A stretch of 61,611 nt of DNA from NCBI GenBank assembly GCA_033557835.1, contig JAWQRO010000073.1:1-61611 (forward strand), in the 5' to 3' direction. The stretch comes from Helochares maculicollis. Taxonomy: Eukaryota > Arthropoda > Insecta > Coleoptera > Hydrophilidae. Under the pieces are notes generated by a model. It searched no databases, was not told the origin of the DNA, and saw only the letters and a program-made list of their open reading frames with translations. Positions within the stretch are counted from its first letter, which is position 1. The number at the start of each line of letters is the position of its first letter. Below, in pieces: positions 40,301 through 50,144 of this stretch. The position numbers and the translations under genes were made by a program.

Positions 40301-40345
40301 CTCCTTTAAGATTTGTAACTTAATTTTCAAACGCAATGTGGCTAT
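37310..40345. mobile_element. Foldback-type element with about 500-bp inverted arms
   Basis: The left arm (37310 to about 37900) and right arm (about 39820-40345) are inverted copies of each other. Each arm is itself built of two tandem units of roughly 300 bases, marked by aaattaa(c/g)ctacaaaac, ccctttgactgacgt.atc and ctaagcacaaaacaagaaaa. Between the arms lies a 765-base direct duplication. Architecture with long, internally repeated inverted arms resembles Drosophila FB elements. No transposase is present, so it would be non-autonomous. Confidence 0.75.
38226..39700. repeat. 765-bp direct tandem duplication inside the foldback element
   Basis: Two nearly identical copies (about 38226-38990 and 38991-39700), offset 765 bases. 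Both contain a small cluster of 18-base-like subrepeats (gcaaatgatatgcgatgg, acaaataatctgcgatgg, gcaaatgatcttcaatgg). A 60-codon frame starting MSKIWIIWDTWNN is present in both copies with few changes, but it resembles no known protein. Confidence 0.88.
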
Positions 40346-40479
40346 AATTATCCTTATGGTAGTAGTACTGTCATAGATGACGTATCCGTAGTTTAATTGT
40401 TGCTGTGTCTGCACAGGTTAGATCGTGCCAAGTTAGTTCCGATGTCGCTGTCGTGCCGTTGACCGGGGCTACCCCACCG

Positions 40480-41190
40480 TATCAAGGGCCGAAATTCATC
40501 GAAGACTCGACACAGCAAGAGTACAGTGTTGCCTCAGCAGAATGTCTACGAATGGACAGAAACATTTTAAAATGGGCATAACGAAGGAGCCGGACCATCA
40601 TCTACCGCCACTAATGAGAAAAATATTGAACGGGGACGTGACATGAATATGTTAAAGAGGTGAGAAACTATTGATAAAGCGACACATTGTCTCCAAATTA
40701 GTCGTGGTTCTGCCTTCGAAATCGTCCACAATCGAGTTGGGTTTCATAAAGTCAAAAAAAGGGGGATCGGCTATGACAATAAATTTGGCATCTTCTTAAG
40801 TAGAGTGTCTATCGGTGATCAAACGTGGGTCCATCATTACGAGGCGGGGGGGGGGTTTAAATTGCAGAATATGGAATGGAAACCTCCAGATTGTTCATGC
40901 GCAAAAATTGCTAGACAGTATCGACAGTAGTATTTGTCCACACTATTGAAACGATTCAGGAACTCAACTTTCAGCACTGGCTCATCCTACGTATAGTCCT
41001 GACCTAGCCCCGACTCGTTTGGCCCACTCAATGAGGCATTAAGGGGCCGTAGATTTACCTCAGATGAAGCAGTGAAATAAGCAAACCGTTCTTGGCTCCA
41101 AAAACCTTTTTTGTGAGGGTTCCAGGAAGCTTGTGCAACGATGGGTCAAGGGGCAAGGGGACCATGTTGATAAGTATTGTGCATGTACGT
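40480..41190 (+). mobile_element. Mariner transposase relic
   Basis: In shifting frames on the plus strand it gives QNVYEWTE, ISRGSAFEIVHNRVGFHKV, then VSIGDQTWVHHYE (first catalytic region, with D in GDQTWVHH), and finally an HPTYSPDLAP-like motif and NEALRGRRFTSDEAVK. The order is that of a mariner transposase from N to C terminus. Multiple frameshifts, stops and an internal deletion show a dead copy. Confidence 0.8.
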
Positions 41191-42777
41191 TTCGTATTAA
41201 GCGATGCAATTAAAATTTGAAGCACATTGCCGATAATATAGTAGCTGAATATTTACAATTAAAGTGCGAACATGCAAATTCAACCATCATCAAACGATCT
41301 GGAATTCAGCAATGGAACGATACCTGCGGCAACCCGTCTTAACAGTGCAGTTCTTGTGCAGTCGCAACCTACGCCTCTAATTAAAAATAAATCGAAATGG
41401 CGGCCAATGCAGAAATTAAACAAGTCAATAATGCATAAAATAGGTTATCCGTAAACCTCGGTCGGTGCCGCAGCCGTTGCCGTACCCTAATCCTTGTAGA
41501 ATAAAGAAAAAAACCGTTCGCATTCGTATTCGCATTCGTTCTTTAATATTAATAACGTAAACGTTCGCCGATAATTGTTCTGCATCACGTGGGGCAGACA
41601 TAACCTGCCCCGGCCGGCAATGTTAACAAATGTAATATTTAATTAGCCGCAGTTGGCCGCATTGATTATACTATATTTTACGTAGCGCAATGCCCTGGAA
41701 GACTAAAAACCACGAAGGTCACTCGGTTGCAATTTCTTAACTATTAAATAACTCGTTCTATATCGGAGCTATTATGTTATATTGTAGTTTGCTGCATTGG
41801 AACAAGAACGGTGTCGAAAGAGGTCGAAACGTTCCTTTTATTTTTCTTCTTGGTTCTCGCGTCTCCGACAAGCCTTCTATGATACATATATTCTCAACTT
41901 TAGCGTGCAGAATTAGTCCACCACCAAGAAAAACGACCGAAATGACTGTTCTGTACTTCGGTATATTAATGGATCGTTTCGATTTGAAGCAGTTTGAATC
42001 GTTTCGATTGCGATCTTCTTCGGCCAGGAAATGTCAAACATTTCATAGCGTCAAGCTAAGTCCAGGCTTCTGGCCTCGGAAATAGACTGAATATCGGGAA
42101 AATATGAACCAATCCGGAATGTCCGAGTATTTGCTACTGGCTTCAGATTTGGCAATTATGCTTGTTTTGTTGCAGAATTGCATAATTCACCGTGTTAAGG
42201 TGCAAAGAAATTATTGTGAGGCTTGCAAACTTTGCGAAACGTTAATAAATCTAGTGTTTCCTCACTAAAGAGCCCTGCAATCGCCTAAAATAAAAAAACA
42301 ATATTTAGTCATAGTCCCCAAATCGGCAATCTGAAATAATTTGATTAGTCAATCATGAACCAAATGAAAAACAGAAACGGAAGCGTTTAGAAGGTAAGGT
42401 TGAATTGCTGACTATTATCCGCGAAGTCTAAGCCTAAAGACATTCAGCGTTTACACTCCTATTCTCTTCAATTTGAGCACTTCACATCATTAGTCTTAGG
42501 TTGTAATCCCATTGGAATGAAAAGACAATGAATAAAAGACCAGTACTTTTACAAAACTATCCCTTTGTGATTTCCGAATTACATTCAATTAGAGAAAAAA
42601 GCGCCCTTGATTATTTTTAAAGGAGTATCTACACACCAACTTTCTCGTTTCCACAATTAGATAACCTCTTTTGAAACTGAATTCTTAAAAATCGGCAAAA
42701 CACGAATGTTTGATATTAAAATAAACGGTAGCAGCAAATTTCTCATCTGCAGCAATCTGATCACTTCTGAGATACTA
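41191..42777. other. No recognisable gene
   Basis: AT-rich sequence with several unremarkable short frames. No family was recognised. Confidence 0.35.
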
Positions 42778-42834
42778 GGTTGTCCAATAAGTTTTGCGGC
42801 TCGGTAAGAAAAACACATTTTTATGGCTTAAAAT

Positions 42835-44160
42835 ACACTTTATTATTCACTATAGTCACCCTGAACATCAATATACTTCTGTTTCAACGAGATTCCAATC
42901 TATGAATTCCGTCCCTGCAGTGAGAATCTGGAAGGACTGCAAAATACGCCGCTTCTACATCTGTTATGACCTCATCATTTGATGAAAAACGCTCTGGAAG
43001 CGTGCATTTTAGGTCTGGAAGCAGATGCAAGTCACTAGGGGCCAAATCTGGTGCATACGGTAGATTTCAACAAGTCGCACTTTAATTCATGGATCCATTG
43101 GAGCCGTTGTCAAAATGCTCTCCTGACACGGTGCATTGTCCTGGTGAAATTTTTTCAAATGCAAACCGGTTCTTTTTCACGACTCTTCCTTTAGATGGTC
43201 TAAACGGTTGCAACAATATTCAGAATTTATTGTTTTACCTGTTTGCAAGTAATACAAAAACAAAATTCCTTCGCACTTTGAAATACACTTCGATATTCAG
43301 TATGTGGTACTCTCTCTGAACATCAATACACATCCGATCTAACGAGATTCCAATTCAGGAATTTCATCCCTGAAGTGAGAATCTCGAAGGGCTGCTAACT
43401 ACGCTTCTACATCTGTTATGACCTCATCATTTGATGAAAAACGCTCTAGACGAGTGAATTTTAGGTCTGCAAGCAGATGCAAGTCGCTAGGGGCCAAATC
43501 TGGTGCATACGGTGGATTTGAACAATTCGCACTTTAATTCATGGATGCATTTGGAGCCGTGGTCAAAATGCTCTCCTCACACGGTGCATTGTCCTGATGA
43601 TTTTTTTTCAAATTCAAATTGGCTCTTTTTCACGACTCTTTCCATTCAGATGATCTAAAAGGTTCCAACAATATACAGAATTTATTGTTTCACCAATTTG
43701 CAAGTAATCCACAAACAAAATTCCTTCATAACTTGAAACACACTTTCATATTCAGTATTTGGTACTCTCCCTGAACATCAATACACATCCGATCTAACGA
43801 GATTCGAATTCATGAATTTCATCCCTGAAGTGAGAATCTGGAAGGGCTGCAAAATTCGCTTTCACAGCTGTTATGACCTCAGCATTTGATGGGCGTTCCA
43901 CGCGTGAGTTGTTTAGGTCTGGAAAACGATGGAAGTCGCTAGTGAATACACTCGATTCAAATAATTCGAACTTTAAATCATGGATCCATTGAAGTCATTG
44001 TCGAAATTATCTTCTCACACGGTGCATTGTCCTGATGAAAAAAGATTTTTTTTCTATTGAAAACAAGGTCTTTTTCCAGGAATTTTTTCGTCAGCTGGTT
44101 TGAAAGGTTACAATAATATTCAGAATTGATTGCTTTACCAGTTTGCAAGTAATCCACCAA
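42835..44160 (-). repeat. Tandem triplication of a 450-bp mariner C-terminal segment
   Basis: Three diverged direct copies (about 42835-43260, 43270-43720 and 43735-44160). Each begins near 'ctctctgaacatcaatacac' on the plus strand and contains gagaatctggaagggctgc, atgacctca.catttgatg, gcatacggtgga and acggtgcattgtcctg. Reading the minus strand, each encodes the region from the second catalytic D to the end of a mariner transposase, with stops. Confidence 0.85.
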
Positions 44161-44161
44161 A

Positions 44162-46063
44162 AAATCTGGAGTGTCTCCACTCAACATTCCCGTATAAATA
44201 TATGTCAGACATAAAAATACCCGCCATTAATAAAACACATTAATATATTCATAAAGAATATTCAATTATTTTTCGGTACATATATATAATCGGAATGTTT
44301 TTAATATTTCTTCATGTAATGTACAATACTTTGTGTAAAGTCCCACTTCCGGTTTCCAAATTTACGCGGAACTATTTGTTATTGCTATATTTTCCATGTT
44401 TAGCATTTTTGTAACATTTTTGTACAATTTTTTATTCCTAGACCTACTAAAATTGGAATTTTCAAAATTATAAAAATAGCACTTCCGGTGCTCCGATCAT
44501 GTTGAAACTTCGTATCTGGCAGTTTGTCGTGGTATTTAAGACATGCACCAAAATTGAACTCGATGACCCTATTTTAACGACTAGTTTATTTGAAAAAATT
44601 TCAAAACTGTGTAGGTAAACACGTACTTCCGGTGGTCCTACATGCTTCAAAAGTTGACACAGATCTAAGTTTTTGCGATAATGACCGCATACCAAATTTC
44701 ATCGCTCCAGCTCATACGGTCTGACCGCTATCATGTTTACACACACACACACACACAGACATGCCAAAAATGATCAAAATGGAATCAGGGGCACTCAAAA
44801 CGTGGAGATCTGTCGAAATCTCGAGGTCGAATTTTGTCATGATCCCAATACCTTCTCTTTACTATACTTTGTATAGTATACGGGAATGTAAACAATGAAA
44901 TTTATGACAGTAAAGTCCCACTTCCGGTTTTCAAATTCCCACGAAACTATTTGTTAGTGCTATATTTTCCATGCTAAGCATTTTTGTAACATTTTTTATT
45001 CCAAGGCCTACTAAAATTTAAATTTTCAAAATTATAAGAATAGCACTTCCGGTGCTCCGATCATGTTGAAAATTTGTATCTCTCAGTTTTTTAAAATATT
45101 ACAGATGTGCACGAAATTTCATTCCGATAGCTTAATTTTAAAGACTATTTTACTTGGAATAATTTCAAAACTGTGTAAGTAAACGGGTACTTCCGGTAGT
45201 CCTGTATGCCTTAAAAGTTGATGCAGATCTAAGTTTTTGTGATAGTGGCCGTATACCAAATTTCATTGCCCTAGCTCAAACGGTCTAACCGCAATCGTGT
45301 TTACACACACAGACAACATGCCCAAAATGGTCAAAATGGAATCAGCAACACTCAAAACGTGGAGATCTGCCAAAATTTCGAGGTCGAATTTTGTCATGAT
45401 CCCAATACCTTCCTTTTACTATACTTTATATAGTATATTCCCTTAACTAGACTTCGTATAGTAATACGGGAATGTAAATAATTTATGAATGTAAAGTCCC
45501 ACTTCCGGTTTTCAAATTTACACCGAACTATTTGCTATTGCTATATTTTCCATGCTAAGCATTTTTTTAACATTTTTTATTCCAAAGTTACTAAAATTGG
45601 AATTTTCAAAATAAAAAAAGGAGCACTTCCGGTTCTCCGATCGTGTTGAAAATTGGTATATCTCAGTTTTTTAAGATATTAACGATGTGCACGAAATTTC
45701 ATTCCGATAGCTTAATTTTAAAGACTACTTTACTTGGAAAAATTTCAAAACTGTTTAGGTAATCGGGTACTTCCGGTAGTCCTACATGCCTCAAAAGTTG
45801 ACACAGATCTAAGTTTTTGCGATAATGGCCATATGCCAAATTTCATCGTTCTTGATCAAACGGTATGAGCACTATCGTGTTTACATACACACAGACACAG
45901 ACACACACACAAACACATACACACACATACAATATGCCAAAAATGGTCAAAATGGATTCAGGGACCGTCAAAACGTGGAGATCCGTCAAAATCTCGAGGT
46001 CGAATTTTGTAATGATTCGAATATCTTCCCTTTACTATACTTCGTATAGTAATACGGGAATGT
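44162..46063 (-). repeat. Composite repeat, copy 3, inserted in a mariner
   Basis: The best preserved copy. The head starts at ACATTCCCGTAT (46063-46052 on the minus strand), followed by tatacgaagtatag. Three CCGGAAGT-type units follow, each of about 570 bases, with CA-rich microsatellites inside (for example 45890-45930). Then comes a shortened tail with the inverted motif (44184-44196, acattcccgtata on plus) and the hairpin GAGTG-TCTC-CACTC (44169-44182). The flanks on both sides are mariner transposase sequence. Confidence 0.8.
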
Positions 46064-46903
46064 AAAAACAATGCTAACACCTTTTGGATCGATTTCTGAA
46101 CACGAACTCGTTTCGGAGCCGAAGAACCAGATTCACGCCACGTTTGTTTTGATTTTTGATAGTGATGATAGACCAAGTGATGAATCGACGCACAAAATGC
46201 ACTTTATCCTTTGGAGAACACTATTTTGGCTACGATTTTTGGTGTTGTTGCTGTTTTTGGACGTCCTTGACGCGGATCGTCTTCGAGGCTTGTACAACCA
46301 CGATTTAATCCAGCAACCCTTCTCTCTACTGTACTAATTGAAGGCGAAGAGTCCTCACACACTTTCAATATTCGTTTATAAATTTCTTGTGCTTTGAACC
46401 CTTCAAAAGATAAAAATTCAATCACTTCAAAATACTTGATTTGTTCCATTGTACAAAAATAATGGCACGTCGATATTTGACAGAGAGTGAATTGACAGAT
46501 TGAAATGAAACTTGACATAAGCTCATAAGAAGATTGTACTAACATAGCAAAAAATTGATGCGAGTAGCAGCGCCCTCTCTTATAGAACTACCTCGCATAT
46601 GTCCCTATGAGAGAGCAAATTTGAATCCCTGTGTCAGTAAGACTTTTCTTTAAGGTTTGATCGACTATCCTCCGGTTACAGGACCCGAAGAAGACTGAGA
46701 ATTTGAATAAATGTGGCGTAATTATTACTCACATGGACGTACGTGTATTCGCTTTGTGTTACATCACCGGTTGTTCAACGCAACGCCTATTTACTAATTA
46801 ATAATCGCATAATTAATTCATGAAAAAATAGCTTCGCTGTTATTCCATGTATTTTATGTCATTTGTACCGTTAAGAATGGTTCCGGAGTCACGTGAATTT
46901 AAA

Positions 46904-46940
46904 CGAGAACGAGAACGAGAACGAGAACGAGAACGAGAAC
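46904..46940. repeat. Hexanucleotide repeat, cgagaa
   Basis: Six perfect copies of cgagaa. Confidence 0.95.
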
Positions 46941-47884
46941 CATATAGGTCGCACACAAGAATGTGTTTTTCCAGTTTAGGTGTTGCATATGCACGTGTTA
47001 AAGTTCAACCATGCGCCGATTACCGGATTTTTCCGAAATGTGCGCCCGATTATTTTCATTTGTTTTCACTTCACCGCTCGCCGGTACCTTATCGAGGATA
47101 TTTACATAATATGATGCAATTTCGGAGATAACACGCGGACGCTCGCATGTGCAGGATTCTTTTCGATACATTGTTGCTTTTCCAGCGCGGGAAAGAAAAT
47201 TAGCACGGGCACTATTTTTCCTCTCGCCTCGCGATGCATTCGCCGATCTTTTCAAAAGCAACCGTTTGCGTTTCGGTCCGATTCATCCGCAGAGTAGTAA
47301 GTATGTAGGTCCCTCTCGGCGCAATACTTATTATACATACGCTTGACGTTCATGTGTTTAACGACTTGCTCATAAGCGTGAACATAACCTACCTTAACCT
47401 TGTTTCGGCGACTTTTCCGTGCGAGCTGGAGACGAGCTAAAGGAAACTGCTTCTCTCTTCGGCGTAGTATTTTGTTTTTCGTTTGGTCTCTCTTCGCCGC
47501 ATGGACGAGAGTCGGCGGCTAGAATCGGACATCTAAAGAAAAGCGGCCGTTTCGGGGAACTTACGACACAAAGTTCTTCGAAAGTGCAAAGCGTGCGATT
47601 TTAATTAAACGAAAACTAATCAGCAGTTAAAGGTTAGATCGGGGCCGCTGCCAGCCAATTTCCTGGTATATTCTCTACTAATTAATCACGGGAATCGGGG
47701 ATCGAGACCTGAAGCTTGGACCCTTTGAATTGTATTTGTTGCGAGCGGGTGAAATATAAAATATTTGGACGAGGCAGCAGCGGGAAAATCCAAAAATAAC
47801 GGGAGGAGCGATTCATACACCTGCACATGTGACCAGGCCGTAAAGTCGAATAAAGTTATTTGATCGGAAAATTGTCAATCGTTA

Positions 47885-47910
47885 CCAGCGCCAGCGCCAG
47901 CGCCAGCGCC
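47885..47910. repeat. Hexanucleotide repeat, ccagcg
   Basis: Four copies of ccagcg. Confidence 0.95.
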
Positions 47911-48049
47911 TACTTTATATAACAAAAAATCCGCATTCTTCTTCCCATTGCGCAACAGCTCACATTTTTCAGCCGCATTTTAAGCCGAGGAGATTTATGT
48001 AACGGCAACGTGAATCCTCGTTTCGTCTCGTCGAAATTAATTTTTATCA

Positions 48050-48225
48050 ATTTACCCGACGATTACTATAGATGCGAAACGCAACTGCGCCCGACATAAT
48101 TGACGAGTTACATATTCTAGCCCGTGGAATCCAGGTAGGCCGCGCATGGATTGACCGCGTGAGCTTTGGACGCCTATTTTCATTTCCTTCCGGAAAAACC
48201 TTCCTTTTACACAACCATTTTTATT
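48050..48225 (-). repeat. Conserved 175-bp element, copy 2 of an inverted pair
   Basis: Inverted relative to the copy at 36905-37080, with the same blocks and the same peptide in one frame (EYVTRQLCR...RFAS). Neither copy has features of a known transposon. Confidence 0.7.
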
Positions 48226-48483
48226 TACTTGACTCACGAGGTTGCGAATACGCCGAACCGAAATATCTGCGGACACTTGAATTAAAAATCATTTTATCAA
48301 GTCGTCTTGATTTTTTGTTTTTTATTATCAATTTTTCCCTTGTCCTTTGTGCTCGAAATTCCTCCGTCGGTACTCAAGACGTCCTTCTTATTTGGTCCCT
48401 GGAATCCAGGAAGCGAGATAATCCTGAGAGGTCGAAACGGACGTTTTTTAAAAATCCTTATAAGAGAGACGTCAAAGTGTTGG

Positions 48484-48525
48484 TTGTAATTGTAATTGTA
48501 ATTGTATTTGTAATTGTAATGCAAT
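48484..48525. repeat. Hexanucleotide repeat, attgta
   Basis: About six copies of attgta/attgtt, with one changed copy. Confidence 0.9.
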
Positions 48526-48921
48526 GGCATTACGTTGCGGAGTATAAAACGCAACCTAAGCAACGACCGGACAGAAGACCTCGATCGGCAAGGTTACATT
48601 ACATTACACATACTGGTTGGCAATAAGGAACTACTGAACTACAGTATATATCTGCATCCACGTCTGACCATGATGGCAACGTGTTTTAATGTCTCTTATA
48701 TATAAATATAAATAATATGCACTAAAGCACAACAATTACTGGTGCACTTCGAGTAAGCATTTTTATGTCCCCAGCGAAGGCTTTCCAGACGATCGCCGAT
48801 TTAAAAGACCCCTTCTAATAGCCTTTGTGTCAATCCTGCTATTCGGAAAACAAATCACTACGTATGTCGAGACGATTCGCGCCAAATACAGCGCGTCTTG
48901 TTCTTTTGTCATTTTACATTA

Positions 48922-49738
48922 TTTTTGCATTCCCTTCATACTATACGAACTATAGTAAAATGAAGGTATTGGGATCATTACAACTAGGCGTCAAAATAGA
49001 ACTATTGACTTAAAAGACACTAAAAAAATATTACATATGAAGTTTTGAGAAGAAAGAAACACTAGAAACGGACTGTTTATCAAAAACTACAATTTCTTAG
49101 CAATATTTTCGGCTGAGATGCTGCAGAGTTAAGAATTACCTTGACGTAACACACTTACGCATACTTTTAATTCGATTATCGCGCCAAAAACTAACAATAA
49201 TCATCAAAGTTAAGAACATAGTTATCATCACTTAATATTATTATAATTTACAGCAAATAGAAGTGACCTTAATAGCTCAGTGGTTAAGGCACCCGCTTCT
49301 TAACGCCAAGGACCGGGGTTCGCATCTAGCCGCGCCAGTTTTTTTTACTTTTTTTTGCTACACTTTATTTTGAATAAAATTTTTAATTCTGATGCGTTCA
49401 AAATAATTAATAATGCAAAATTCGCTTACAACAAGCGTTGATATATATTACTAGAGTAGAAAATATTAGATTTGGAAATTAAACTTGGTTAAAAATATTT
49501 GACGTGCGCCGACTGAGATTTTGCATGCATACGGAGACTTCACTTGAAATCGTTCGCTGCTGCTTCTTCTTCTTCAAATTGCATTCGGCGGCGATTCTCA
49601 GAATGTCAATTTCGCTTGTTAGGTTATGAGATCACACTTCCAAATTAGACTTTTATGCGTGTTTGGAGGCGTTCAGTCTTGCAATTTTTTAGGAATATTT
49701 TTGACTGGCACTCTAAAGAATACACTCCAGATTTTTTA
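48922..49738 (+). repeat. Composite repeat, copy 4 (tRNA-like core)
   Basis: The head gcattcccttcatactatac is followed by gaactatag and ggtattgggatcatta as in the other copies. The core carries a tRNA-like module (49263-49336) and a ctgctgcttcttcttcttc run, inverted relative to 34784-35585. The tail contains cgttcagtcttgcaatt and ends acactccagatttttt, the same end sequence as copies 1 and 3. Confidence 0.78.
49263..49336 (+). repeat. tRNA-like module (SINE-type head)
   Basis: GTGACCTTAA start, A-box-like TAGCTCAGTGG, B-box-like GGTTCGCATCT. The stems are poorly paired. It is homologous to 35194-35265, including hundreds of flanking bases, so it is a repeat module and not a tRNA gene. Confidence 0.78.
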
Positions 49739-50144
49739 ATGATTTTTTATTCATTTTGTTTTTAATTTTTCCACTTGTTTTCCATTTTCTCATTGTCTTT
49801 CGGTTTTTTACTTTTTTTCTAAATTACTATCAACTGGCCGCAACTTACCGAGCAGGAGTTTTATTCTTACTTCACACTAAAAATCCGTTACTTAAAATCG
49901 TTTGCGTCAGAGAATCGATTAATCAAACTAAAAAATGTATAAAACTATTCGAAATTTACTTGTTGCAGTCGGCGTTTCTGGTCATATCTTTTGATGCAAT
50001 AAATAGTAGAAACCACCCTTAAACAAGCAACAGTTTCCGAGTTCAGCTACAATATACTCTTTATTTTCAGAATAAGGAAAATCGTGTCCGGAGATTTGTC
50101 GATAGTTTTGCAAAGATAATCTTAGTATTTTCAAATTATTTACA

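Larger units (their letters stand above)
42778..46588 (-). mobile_element. Mariner element relic split by a composite repeat
   Basis: On the minus strand, 46480-46070 encodes the mariner N-terminal half (MEQIKYFEVIEFLSFEGF, SLEDDPRQGRPKTATTP, then SAPKRVRVQKSIQKVLA), with an internal deletion before the VYHHYQKSKQ part. Coding similarity resumes at 44160 (DYLQTGKAINSEYY, KIFFHQDNAPC) and runs to the left end. Outer ends are gttgtccaataag at 42779 and, inverted, cttatagaac at 46579. They are imperfectly alike and each is bordered by TA (42776-42777 and 46589-46590), the mariner target. The 44162-46063 segment between the halves is a different repeat. That both halves are one element is an inference from order, orientation, breakpoint and the TA borders. 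Confidence 0.7.
46589..48049. other. No recognisable gene
   Basis: It includes two short simple repeats: cgagaa (46904-46940) and ccagcg (47885-47910). The right part is CG-richer and might be untranslated or regulatory sequence of a neighbouring gene, but nothing proves it. Confidence 0.4.
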
